The translations under genes and the position numbers were made by a program. A stretch of DNA of 64,000 nt, taken from Henricia sp. BOLD:AAB3569 (Eukaryota; Echinodermata; Asteroidea; Spinulosida; Echinasteridae). Where the stretch lies: assembly GCA_037783545.1 (NCBI GenBank), contig JBBELK010000162.1, positions 2,604,001 through 2,668,000 of the forward strand, read 5' to 3'. The notes under the pieces were generated by a model. It saw nothing but the letters and a program-made list of their open reading frames with translations, ran no database searches and was not told where the DNA came from. This document shows positions 45,201-57,009 of this stretch, in pieces (within the stretch, counting starts at the first letter, position 1; every line of letters begins with the position of its first letter).

Positions 45201-46685
45201 GTTCGGAAACACTGCGCTGCGCTGGTGTACATTTGTACGGCCGTTGACTCACCCCAGATTGTGACGGAATTAGGTCAAAGTGTGTCCCAAATGCCGGCAA
45301 ATTGGAAATCAAGGAATTTTCAACCAACTTCAATTTTGCATGCTCCAAACTGTATATATTCCGCACTGTCATGCAAAATTGACAGATTTTCGCTGGGAAA
45401 TGACGGAGAAATTTCAGAGTTTTAGGGAAAACGGAGCTCGGCTACGTGGTTATTCCCCTAACCGTGGCTGTTGGGACACCCTGCGCTGCGCTGGTGTACA
45501 TTTGTACGGCGTTGACATCACCCCAGATTGTGACGGGAATTAGGTCAAAGTGTGTCCCAAATACCGGCAAATTTGGAAATCAAGGAATTTTCCAACCAAC
45601 TTCAAATTTTGCATGCTCCAAACTGTATATATTCCGCACTTGTCATGCAAAATTGACAGATTTCGCTGGGAAATGACGGAGAAATTTCAGAGTTTAGGGA
45701 AAACGGAGCTCGGCTACGTGGTTACTCCCTAACCGTGGCTGTTGGACACCCTGCGCTGCGCTGGTGTACATTTGTACGGCCGTTGACTCACCCCAGATTG
45801 TGACGGGAATTAGGTCAAAGTGTGTCCCAAATGCCGTCAAATTTGGAAATCAAGGAAGTTTCCAACCAACTTCAAATTTTGCATGCTCCAAACTGTATAT
45901 ATTCCGCACTTGTCATGCAAAATTGACAGATTTCGCTGGGAAATGACGGAGAAATTTCAGAGTTTAGGGAAAACGGAGCTCGGCTACGAGGTTATTCCCC
46001 TAACCGTGGCTGTTGGGACACCCTGCGCTGCGCTAGTGTACATTTGTACGGCCGTTGACTCACCCCAGATTGTGACGGGAATTAGGTCAAAGTGTGTCCC
46101 AAATGCCGGAAAATTTGGAAATCAAGGAATTTTCCAACCAACTTCAAATTTTGCATGCTCCAAACTGTATATATTCCGCACTTGTCATGCAAAATTGACA
46201 GATTTTCGCTAGGAAATGACTGAGAAATTTCAGAGTTTAGGGAAAACGGAGCTCGGCTACGTGGTTATTCCCTAACCGTGGCTGTTGGGACACCCTGCGC
46301 TGCGCTGGTGTACATTTGTACGGCCGTTGACTCACCCCAGATTGTGACGGGAATTAGGTCAAAGTGTGTCCCAAATGCCGGCAATTTGGAAATCAAGGAA
46401 TTTTCCAACCAACTTCAAATTTTGCATGCTCCAAACTGTATATATTCCGCACTTGTCATGCAAAATTGACAGATTTTCGCTGGAAATGACGGAGAAATTT
46501 CAGAGTTTAGGGAAAACGGAGCTCGGCTACGTGGTTATTCCCCTAACCGTGGCTGTTCGGAACACTGCGCTGCGCTGGTGTACATTTGTACGGCCGTTGA
46601 CTCACCCAGATTGTGACGGGAATTAGGTCAAAGTGTGTCCCAAATGCCGGCAAATTTGGAAATCAGGAATTTTCCAACCAAAATT
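42057..46685. other. Segment of probable low consensus quality
   Basis: Examples: GGAATTTCC (42058), CCTAACGTGG (42201), ATCAAGAATT (42322), TCAAAAGTG (42560), GTTGACCTC (43346), GTATATTATTCC (43728), CTCGGTACG (43813), CCACTTC (44511), CCTACCGTGG (45189), CCAACCAAAATTTTG (46674). The break with the clean sequence on both sides is abrupt. Any reading frame or HOR length taken from this interval is unreliable. Confidence 0.75.
42292..46632. repeat. Satellite B HOR, long unit copy 3, indel-dense
   Basis: Sixteen monomers in which the HOR markers of copy 2 appear in the same order (GTTACTCCCC, GTTGTTATT, AATACCGGC twice, GGAAGTTTCC, GGCAATTT, TTCAAACTG, GACGGTAATT and so on). Added to these are dozens of single-base indels that are absent from copies 1 and 2. 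Monomer lengths drift between 268 and 273, a net loss of about 29 bases over 16 repeats. Most events shorten homopolymers (CCCC, AAAA, GGG, TTTT). See findings: this looks like uncorrected long-read error. Confidence 0.85.
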
Positions 46686-47990
46686 TTGCATGCTCCAAAC
46701 TGTATATATTCCGCACTTGTCATGCAAAATTGACAGATTTTCGCTGGGAAATGACGGAGAAATTTCAGAGTTTAGGGAAAACGGAGCTCGGCTACGTGGT
46801 TATTCCCCTAACCGTGGCTGTTGGGACACCCTGCGCTGCGCTGGTGTACATTTGTACGGCCGTTGACTCACCCCAGATTGTGACGGGAATTAGGTCAAAG
46901 TGTGTCCCAAATGCCGGCAAATTTGGAAATCAAGGAATTTTCCAACCAACTTCAAATTTTGCATGCTCCAAACTGTATATATTCCGCACTTGTCATGCAA
47001 AATTGACAGATTTTCGCTGGGAAATGACGGAGAAATTTCAGAGTTTAGGGAAAACGGAGCTCGGCTACGTGGTTATTCCCCTAACCGTGGCTGTTGGGAC
47101 ACCCTGCGCCGCGCTGGTGTACATTTGTACGGCCGTTGACTCACCCCAGATTGTGACGGGAATTAGGTCAAAGTGTGTCCCAAATGCCGGCAAATTTGGA
47201 AATCAAGGAATTTTCCAACCAACTTCAAATTTTGCATGCTCCAAACTGTATATATTCCGCACTTGTCATGCAAAATTGACAGATTTTCGCTGGGAAATGA
47301 CGGAGAAATTTCAGAGTTTAGGGAAAACGGAGCTCGGCTACGTGGTTATGTCCCTAACCGTGGCTGTTGGGACACCCTGCGCCGCGCTGGTGTACATTTG
47401 TACGGCCGTTGACTCACCCCAGATTGTGACGGGAATTAGGTCAAAGTGTGTCCCAAATGCCGGCAAATTTGGAAATCAAGGAATTTTCCAACCAACTTCA
47501 AATTTTGCATGCTCCAAACTGTATATATTCCGCACTTGTCATGCAAAATTGACAGATTTTCGCTGGGAAATGACGGAGAAATTTCAGAGTTTAGGGAAAA
47601 CGGAGCTCGGCTACGTGGTTATTCCCCTAACCGTGGCTGTTGGGACACCCTGCGCTGCGCTGGTGTACATTTGTACGGCCGTTAACTCACCCCAGATTAT
47701 GACGGGAATTAGGTCAAAGTGTGTCCCAAATGCCGGCAAATTTGGAATTCAAGGAATTTTCCAACCAACTTCAAATTTTGCATGCTCCAAACTGTATATA
47801 TTCCGCACTTGTCATGCAAAATTGACAGATTTTGCTGGGAAATGACGGAGAAATTTCAGGGTTTAGGGAAAACGGAGCTCGGCTACGTGGTTATTCCCCT
47901 AACCGTGGCTGTTGGGACACCCTGCGCTGCGCTGGTGTACATTTGTACGGCCGTTGACTCACCCCATATTGTGACGGGAATTAGGTCAAA

Positions 47991-48264
47991 GTGTGTCCCA
48001 AATGCCGGCAAATTTGGAAATCAAGGAATTTTCCAACCAACTTCAAATTTTGCATGCTCCAAACTGTATATATTCCGCACTTGTCATGCAAAATTGACAG
48101 ATTTTCGCTGGGAAATGACGGAGAAATTTCAGAGTTTAGGGAAAACGGAGCTCGGCTACGTGGTTATTCCCCCTAACCGTGGCTGTTGGGACACCCTGCG
48201 CTGCGCTGGTGTACATTTGTACGGCCGTTGACTTACCCCAGATTGTGACGGAAATTAGGTCAAA
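47991..48264. repeat. 274-bp satellite B monomer with five-C run, 1 of 6
   Basis: GTTATTCCCCCTAACC (five C at 48169-48173) where the consensus has four. The following monomer has AAATCCCGG, unlike the other five cases. Confidence 0.88.
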
Positions 48265-48810
48265 GTGTGTCCCAAATCCCGGCAAATTTGGAAATCAAGG
48301 AATTTTCCAACCAACTTCAAATTTTGCATGCTCCAAACTGTATATATTCCGCACTTGTCATGCAAAATTGACAGATTTTCGCTGGGAAATGACGGAGAAA
48401 TTTCAGAGTTTAGGGAAAACGGAGCTCGGCTACGTGGTTATTCCCCTAACCGTGGCTGTTGGGACACCCTGCGCTGCGCTGGTGTACATTTGTACGGCCG
48501 TTGACTCACCCCAGATTGTGACGGGAATTAGGTCAAAGTGTGTCCCAAATGCCGGCAAATTTGGAAATCAAGGAATTTTCCAACCAACTTCAAATTTTGC
48601 ATGCTCCAAACTGTATATATTCCGCACTTGTCATGCAAAATTGACAGATTTTCGCTGGGAAATGACGGAGAAATTTCAGGGTTTAGGGAAAACGGAGCTC
48701 GGCTACGTGGTTATTCCCCTAACCGTGGCTGTTGGGACACCCTGCGCTGCGCTGGTGTACATTTGTACGGCCGTTGACTCACCCCAGATTGTGACGGGAA
48801 TTAGGTCAAA

Positions 48811-50454
48811 GTGTGTCCCAAATAACGGCAAATTTGGAAATCAAGGAATTTTCCAACCAACTTCAAATTTTGCATGCTCCAAACTGTATATATTCCGCAC
48901 TTGTCATGCAAAAATTGACAGATTTTCGCTGGGAAATGACGGAGAAATTTCAGAGTTTAGGGAAAACGGAGCTCGGCTACGTGGTTATTCCCCTAACCGT
49001 GGCTGTTGGGACACCCCTGCGCTGCGCTGGTGTACATTTGTACGGCCGTTGACTCACCCCAGATTGTGACGGGAATTAGGTCAAAGTGTGTCCCAAATGC
49101 CGGCAAATTTGGAAATCAAGGAATTTTCCAACCAACTTCAAATTTTGCATGCTCCAAACTGTATATATTCCGCACTTGTCATGCAAAATTGACAGATTTT
49201 CGCTGGGAAATGACGGAGAAATTTCAGAGTTTAGGGAAAACGGAGCTCGGCTACGTGGTTATTCCCCTAACCGTGGCTGTTGGGACACCCTGCGCTGCGC
49301 TGGTGTACATTTGTACGGCCGTTGACTCACCCCAGATTGTGACGGGAATTAGGTCAAAGTGTGTCCCAAATCCCGGCAAATTTGGAAATCAAGGAATTTT
49401 CCAACCAACTTCAAATTTTGCATGCTCCAAACTGTATATATTCCGCACTTGTCATGCAAAATTGACAGATTTTCCCTGGGAAATGACGGAGAAATTTCAG
49501 GGTTTAGGGAAAACGGAGCTCGGCTACGTGGTTATTCCCCTAACCGTGGCTGTTGGGACACCCCTGCGCTGCGCTGGTGTACATTTGTACGGCCGTTGAC
49601 TCACCCCAGATTGTGACGGGAATTAGGTCAAAGTGTGTCCCAAATGCCGGCAAATTTGGAAATCAAGGAATTTTCCAACCAACTTCAAATTTTGCATGCT
49701 CCAAACTGTATATATTCCGCACTTGTCATGCAAAATTGACAGATTTTCGCTGGGAAATGACGGAGAAATTTCAGAGTTTAGGGAAAACGGAGCTCGGCTA
49801 CGTTGTTATTCCCCCTAACCGTGGCTGTTGGGACACCCTGCGCTGCGCTGGTGTACATTTGTACGGCCGTTGACTCACCCCAGATTGTGACGGGAATTAG
49901 GTCAAAGTGTGTCCCAAATACCGGCAAATTTGGAAATCAAGGAATTTTCCAACCAACTTCAAATTTTGCATGCTCCAAACTGTATATATTCCGCACTTGT
50001 CATGCAAAATTGACAGATTTTCGCTGGGAAATGACGGAGAAATTTCAGAGTTTAGGGAAAACGGAGCTCGGCTACGTGGTTATTCCCCTAACCGTGGCTG
50101 TTGGGACACCCCTGCGCTGCGCTGGTGTACATTTGTACGGCCGTTGACTTACCCCAGATTGTGACGGGAATTAGGTCAAAGTGTGTCCCAAATACCGGCA
50201 AATTTGGAAATCAAGGAATTTTCCAACCAACTTCAAATTTTGCATGCTCCAAACTGTATATATTCCGCACTTGTCATGCAAAATTGACAGATTTTCGCTG
50301 GGAAATGACGGAGAAATTTCAGAGTTTAGGGAAAACGGAGCTCGGCTACGTGGTTATTCCCCTAACCGTGGCTGTTGGGACACCCCTGCGCTGCGCTGGT
50401 GTACATTTGTACGGCCGTTGACTCACCCCAGATTGTGACGGGAATTAGGTCAAA
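48811..50454. repeat. Satellite B monomers with ACACCCCTGCG (extra C)
   Basis: Four of six consecutive monomers (events near 49012, 49558, 50108 and 50384) have CCCC instead of CCC before TGCGCTGCG, giving 274-275-bp repeats. I saw this change nowhere else in the window. Each event flips the open frame. Either a very local amplified variant or a homopolymer read artefact. Confidence 0.8.
49633..49906. repeat. 274-bp satellite B monomer with five-C run, 2 of 6
   Basis: Five-C run at about 49810, followed by an AATACCGGC monomer; also has the CTACGTTGTT marker. Confidence 0.88.
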
Positions 50455-51273
50455 GTGTGTCCCAAATAACGGCAAATTTGGAAATCAAGGAATTTTCCAA
50501 CCAACTTCAAATTTTGCATGCTCCAAACTGTATATATTCCGCACTTGTCATGCAAAATTGACAGATTTTCGCTGGGAAATGACGGAGAAATTTCAGAGTT
50601 TAGGGAAAACGGAGCTCGGCTACGTGGTTATTCCCCTAACCGTGGCTGTTGGGACACCCTGCGCTGCGCTGGTGTACATTTGTACGGCCGTTGACTCACC
50701 CCAGATTGTGACGGGAATTAGGTCAAAGTGTGTCCCAAATGCCGGCAAATTTGGAAATCAAGGAATTTTCCAAACAACTTCAAATTTTGCATGCTCCAAA
50801 CTGTATATATTCCGCACTTGTCATGCAAAATTGACAGATTTTCGCTGGGAAATGACGGAGAAATTTCAGAGTTTAGGGAAAACGGAGCTCGGCTACGTGG
50901 TTATTCCCCTAACCGTGGCTGTTGGGACACCCTGCGCTGCGCTGGTGTACATTTGTACGGCCGTTGACTCACCCCAGATTGTGACGGGAATTAGGTCAAA
51001 GTGTGTCCCAAATGCCGGCAAATTTGGAAATCAAGGAATTTTCCAACCAACTTCAAATTTTGCATGCTCCAAACTGTATATATTCCGCACTTGTCATGCA
51101 AAATTGACAGATTTTCCCTGGGAAATGACGGAGAAATTTCAGGGTTTAGGGAAAACGGAGCTCGGCTACGTGGTTATTCCCCTAACCGTGGCTGTTGGGA
51201 CACCCTGCGCTGCGCTGGTGTACATTTGTACGGCCGTTGACTCACCCCAGATTGTGACGGGAATTAGGTCAAA

Positions 51274-51547
51274 GTGTGTCCCAAATGCCGGCAAATTTGG
51301 AAATCAAGGAATTTTCCAACCAACTTCAAATTTTGCATGCTCCAAACTGTATATATTCCGCACTTGTCATGCAAAATTGACAGATTTTCGCTGGGAAATG
51401 ACGGAGAAATTTCAGAGTTTAGGGAAAACAGAGCTCGGCTACGTGGTTATTCCCCCTAACCGTGGCTGTTGGGACACCCTGCGCTGCGCTGGTGTACATT
51501 TGTACGGCCGTTGACTCACCCCAGATTGTGACGGGAATTAGGTCAAA
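51274..51547. repeat. 274-bp satellite B monomer with five-C run, 3 of 6
   Basis: Five-C run at about 51451, with GAAAACAGAGC; the next monomer opens the first 7-mer (AATACCGGC). Confidence 0.88.
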
Positions 51548-53459
51548 GTGTGTCCCAAATACCGGCAAATTTGGAAATCAAGGAATTTTCCAACCAACTT
51601 CAAATTTTGCATGCTCCAAACTGTATATATTCCGCACTTGTCATGCAAAATTGACAGATTTTCGCTGGGAAATGACGGAGAAATTTCAGAGTTTAGGGAA
51701 AACGGAGCTCGGCTACGTGGTTATTCCCCTAACCGTGGCTGTTGGGACACCCTGCGCTGCGCTGGTGTACATTTGTACGGCCGTTGACTTACCCCAGATT
51801 GTGACGGGAATTAGGTCAAAGTGTGTCCCAAATCCCGGCAAATTTGGAAATCAAGGAATTTTCCAACCAACTTCAAATTTTGCATGCTCCAAACTGTATA
51901 TATTCCGCACTTGTCATGCAAAATTGACAGATTTTCGCTGGGAAATGACGGAGAAATTTCAGAGTTTAGGGAAAACGGAGCTCGGCTACGTGGTTATTCC
52001 CCTAACCGTGGCTGTTGGGACACCCTGCGCTGCGCTGGTGTACATTTGTACGGCCGTTGACTCACCCCAGATTGTGACGGGAATTAGGTCAAAGTGTGTC
52101 CCAAATGCCGGCAAATTTGGAAATCAAGGAATTTTCCAACCAACTTCAAATTTTGCATGCTCCAAACTGTATATATTCCGCACTTGTCATGCAAAATTGA
52201 CAGATTTTCGCTGGGAAATGACGGAGAAATTTCAGAGTTTAGGGAAAACGGAGCTCGGCTACGTGGTTATGTCCCTAACCGTGGCTGTTGGGACACCCTG
52301 CGCTGCGCTGGTGTACATTTGTACGGCCGTTGACTCACCCCAGATTGTGACGGGAATTAGGTCAAAGTGTGTCCCAAATGCCGGCAAATTTGGAAATCAA
52401 GGAATTTTCCAACCAACTTCAAATTTTGCATGCTCCAAACTGTATATATTCCGCACTTGTCATGCAAAATTGACAGATTTTCGCTGGGAAATGACGGAGA
52501 AATTTCAGAGTTTAGGGAAAACGGAGCTCGGTTACGTGGTTATTCCCCTAACCGTGGCTGTTGGGACACCCTGCGCTGCGCTGGTGTACATTTGTACGGC
52601 CGTTGACTCACCCCAGATTGTGACGGGAATTAGGTCAAAGTGTGTCCCAAATGCCGGCAAATTTGGAAATCAAGGAATTGTCCAACCAACTTCAAATTTT
52701 GCATGCTCCAAACTGTATATATTCCGCACTTGTCATGCAAAATTGACAGATTTTCGCTGGGAAATGACGGAGAAATTTCAGGGTTTAGGGAAAACGGAGC
52801 TCGGCTACGTGGTTATTCCCCTAACCGTGGCTGTTGGGACACCCTGCGCTGCGCTGGTGTACATTTGTACGGCCGTTGACTCACCCCAGATTGTGACGGG
52901 AATTAGGTCAAAGTGTGTCCCAAATAACGGCAAATTTGGAAATCAAGGAATTTTCCAACCAACTTCAAATTTTGCATGCTCCAAACTGTATATATTCCGC
53001 ACTTGTCATGCAAAATTGACAGATTTTCCCTGGGAAATGACGGAGAAATTTCAGGGTTTAGGGAAAACGGAGCTCGGCTACGTGGTTATTCCCCTAACCG
53101 TGGCTGTTGGGACACCCTGCGCTGCGCTGGTGTACATTTGTACGGCCGTTGACTCACCCCAGATTGTGACGGGAATTAGGTCAAAGTGTGTCCCAAATGC
53201 CGGCAAATTTGGAAATCAAGGAATTTTCCAACCAACTTCAAATTTTGCATGCTCCAAACTGTATATATTCCGCACTTGTCATGCAAAATTGACAGATTTT
53301 CGCTCGGAAATGACGGAGAAATTTCAGAGTTTAGGGAAAACGGAGCTCGGCTACGTGGTTATTCCCCCTAACCGTGGCTGTTGGGACACCCTGCGCTGCG
53401 CTGGTGTACATTTGTACGGCCGTTGACTCACCCCAGATTGTGACGGGAATTAGGTCAAA
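51548..53459. repeat. Satellite B HOR, 7-mer of 1912 bp, copy 1
   Basis: Markers by monomer: AATACCGGC; AAATCCCGG preceded by TTGACTTACC; GTTATGTCCC; GTTACG-type plain monomer; GGAATTGTCC; AATAACGGC with TTTTCCCTGG; and a closing 274-bp monomer with CGCTCGG and a five-C run. Repeated at 57010-58921 with the same length and order. Confidence 0.92.
53186..53459. repeat. 274-bp satellite B monomer with five-C run, 4 of 6
   Basis: Five-C run at about 53365, with CGCTCGG; closing monomer of 7-mer copy 1. Confidence 0.88.
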
Positions 53460-56400
53460 GTGTGTCCCAAATACCGGCAAATTTGGAAATCAAGGAATTT
53501 TCCAACCAACTTCAAATTTTGCATGCTCCAAACTGTATATATTCCGCACTTGTCATGCAAAATTGACAGATTTTCGCTGGGAAATGACGGAGAAATTTCA
53601 GAGTTTAGGGAAAACGGAGCTCGGCTACGTGGTTATTCCCCTAACCGTGGCTGTTGGGACACCCTGCGCTGCGCTGGTGTACATTTGTACGGCCGTTGAC
53701 TTACCCCAGATTGTGACGGGAATTAGGTCAAAGTGTGTCCCAAATCCCGGCAAATTTGGAAATCAAGGAATTTTCCAACCAACTTCAAATTTTGCATGCT
53801 CCAAACTGTATATATTCCGCACTTGTCATGCAAAATTGACAGATTTTCGCTGGGAAATGACGGAGAAATTTCAGAGTTTAGGGAAAACGGAGCTCGGCTA
53901 CGTGGTTATTCCCCTAACCGTGGCTGTTGGGACACCCTGCGCTGCGCTGGTGTACATTTGTACGGCCGTTGACTCACCCCAGATTGTGACGGGAATTAGG
54001 TCAAAGTGTGTCCCAAATGCCGGCAAATTTGGAAATCAAGGAATTTTCCAACCAACTTCAAATTTTGCATGCTCCAAACTGTATATATTCCGCACTTGTC
54101 ATGCAAAATTGACAGATTTTCGCTGGGAAATGACGGAGAAATTTCAGAGTTTAGGGAAAACGGAGCTCGGCTACGTGGTTATGTCCCTAACCGTGGCTGT
54201 TGGGACACCCTGCGCTGCGCTGGTGTACATTTGTACGGCCGTTGACTCACCCCAGATTGTGACGGGAATTAGGTCAAAGTGTGTCCCAAATGCCGGCAAA
54301 TTTGGAAATCAAGGAATTTTCCAACCAACTTCAAATTTTGCATGCTCCAAACTGTATATATTCCGCACTTGTCATGCAAAATTGACAGATTTTCGCTGGG
54401 AAATGACGGAGAAATTTCAGAGTTTAGGGAAAACGGAGCTCGGCTACGTGGTTATTCCCCTAACCGTGGCTGTTGGGACACCCTGCGCTGCGCTGGTGTA
54501 CATTTGTACGGCCGTTGACTCACCCCAGATTGTGACGGGAATTAGGTCAAAGTGTGTCCCAAATGCCGGCAAATTTGGAAATCAAGGAATTGTCCAACCA
54601 ACTTCAAATTTTGCATGCTCCAAACTGTATATATTCCGCACTTGTCATGCAAAATTGACAGATTTTCGCTGGGAAATGACGGAGAAATTTCAGGGTTTAG
54701 GGAAAACGGAGCTCGGCTACGTGGTTATTCCCCTAACCGTGGCTGTTGGGACACCCTGCGCTGCGCTGGTGTACATTTGTACGGCCGTTGACTCACCCCA
54801 GATTGTGACGGGAATTAGGTCAAAGTGTGTCCCAAATAACGGCAAATTTGGAAATCAAGGAATTTTCCAACCAACTTCAAATTTTGCATGCTCCAAACTG
54901 TATATATTCCGCACTTGTCATGCAAAATTGACAGATTTTCGCTGGGAAATGACGGAGAAATTTCAGAGTTTAGGGAAAACGGAGCTCGGCTACGTGGTTA
55001 TTCCCCTAACCGTGGCTGTTGGGACACCCTGCGCTGCGCTGGTGTACATTTGTACGGCCGTTGACTCACCCCAGATTGTGACGGGAATTAGGTCAAAGTG
55101 TGTCCCAAATGCCGGCAAATTTGGAAATCAAGGAATTGTCCAACCAACTTCAAATTTTGCATGCTCCAAACTGTATATATTCCGCACTTGTCATGCAAAA
55201 TTGACAGATTTTCGCTGGGAAATGACGGAGAAATTTCAGGGTTTAGGGAAAACGGAGCTCGGCTACGTGGTTATTCCCCTAACCGTGGCTGTTGGGACAC
55301 CCTGCGCTGCGCTGGTGTACATTTGTACGGCCGTTGACTCACCCCAGATTGTGACGGGAATTAGGTCAAAGTGTGTCCCAAATAACGGCAAATTTGGAAA
55401 TCAAGGAATTTTCCAACCAACTTCAAATTTTGCATGCTCCAAACTGTATATATTCCGCACTTGTCATGCAAAATTGACAGATTTTCGCTGGGAAATGACG
55501 GAGAAATTTCAGAGTTTAGGGAAAACGGAGCTCGGCTACGTGGTTATTCCCCTAACCGTGGCTGTTGGGACACCCTGCGCTGCGCTGGTGTACATTTGTA
55601 CGGCCGTTGACTCACCCCAGATTGTGACGGGAATTAGGTCAAAGTGTGTCCCAAATGCCGGCAAATTTGGAAATCAAGGAATTTTCCAACCAACTTCAAA
55701 TTTTGCATGCTCCAAACTGTATATATTCCGCACTTGTCATGCAAAATTGACAGATTTTCGCTGGGAAATGACGGAGAAATTTCAGGGTTTAGGGAAAACG
55801 GAGCTCGGCTACGTGGTTATTCCCCTAACCGTGGCTGTTGGGACACCCTGCGCTGCGCTGGTGTACATTTGTACGGCCGTTGACTCACCCCAGATTGTGA
55901 CGGGAATTAGGTCAAAGTGTGTCCCAAATAACGGCAAATTTGGAAATCAAGGAATTTTCCAACCAACTTCAAATTTTGCATGCTCCAAACTGTATATATT
56001 CCGCACTTGTCATGCAAAATTGACAGATTTTCGCTGGGAAATGACGGAGAAATTTCAGAGTTTAGGGAAAACGGAGCTCGGCTACGTGGTTATTCCCCTA
56101 ACCGTGGCTGTTGGGACACCCTGCGCTGCGCTGGTGTACATTTGTACGGCCGTTGACTCACCCCAGATTGTGACGGGAATTAGGTCAAAGTGTGTCCCAA
56201 ATGCCGGCAAATTTGGAAATCAAGGAATTTTCCAACCAACTTCAAATTTTGCATGCTCCAAACTGTATATATTCCGCACTTGTCATGCAAAATTGACAGA
56301 TTTTCGCTGGGAAATGACGGAGAAATTTCAGAGTTTAGGGAAAACGGAGCTCGGCTACGTGGTTATTCCCCTAACCGTGGCTGTTGGGACACCCTGCGCT

Positions 56401-56976
56401 GCGCTGGTGTACATTTGTACGGCCGTTGACTCACCCCAGATTGTGACGGGAATTAGGTCAAAGTGTGTCCCAAATGCCGGCAAATTTGGAAATCAAGGAA
56501 TTTTCCAACCAACTTCAAATTTTGCATGCTCCAAACTGTATATATTCCGCACTTGTCATGCAAAATTGACAGATTTTCCCTGGGAAATGACGGAGAAATT
56601 TCAGGGTTTAGGGAAAACGGAGCTCGGCTACGTGGTTATTCCCCTAACCGTGGCTGTTGGGACACCCTGCGCTGCGCTGGTGTACATTTGTACGGCCGTT
56701 GACTCACCCCAGATTGTGACGGGAATTAGGTCAAAGTGTGTCCCAAATGCCGGCAAATTTGGAAATCAAGGAATTTTCCAACCAACTTCAAATTTTGCAT
56801 GCTCCAAACTGTATATATTCCGCACTTGTCATGCAAAATTGACAGATTTTCGCTGGGAAATGACGGAGACATTTCAGAGTTTAGGGAAAACAGAGCTCGG
56901 CTACGTGGTTATTCCCCCTAACCGTGGCTGTTGGGACACCCTGCGCTGCGCTGGTGTACATTTGTACGGCCGTTGA
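53374..56976 (+). other. Stop-free frame through satellite B, 1200 codons (not considered a gene)
   Basis: Opens just after one five-C run and closes just after the next, so it maps onto the 13-mer HOR. Equivalent frames of 654 codons (51462-53426 and 56924-58888) map onto the two 7-mers. Reading-frame length is thus a read-out of HOR length. Confidence 0.85.
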
Positions 56977-57009
56977 CTCACCCCAGATTGTGACGGGAAT
57001 TAGGTCAAA
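53460..57009. repeat. Satellite B HOR, expanded 13-mer of 3550 bp
   Basis: Same first five markers and same closing five-C monomer as the 7-mer, but six extra monomers lie between. The GGAATTGTCC/AATAACGGC pair (546 bp) repeats at 54552 and 55098, followed by a related pair without the GTCC change at 55644. The simplest reading is internal dimer expansion inside a 7-mer. Confidence 0.9.
56736..57009. repeat. 274-bp satellite B monomer with five-C run, 5 of 6
   Basis: Five-C run at about 56915, with GAAAACAGAGC like copy 3; closes the 13-mer. Confidence 0.88.

Larger units (their letters stand above)
46633..51547. repeat. Satellite B mixed stretch upstream of the 7-mer domain
   Basis: Eighteen monomers (46633 to 51274), mostly 273 bp, with sporadic +1 monomers of 274-275 bp. 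Domain-v markers appear here in a different order: GTTATGTCCC (47347), AAATCCCGG (48272, 49366), ATTTTCCCTGG (49471, 51113), AATAACGGC (48821, 50464), five-C runs (48169, 49810, 51451). It looks like an older or rearranged relative of the 7-mer HOR. Confidence 0.8.
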
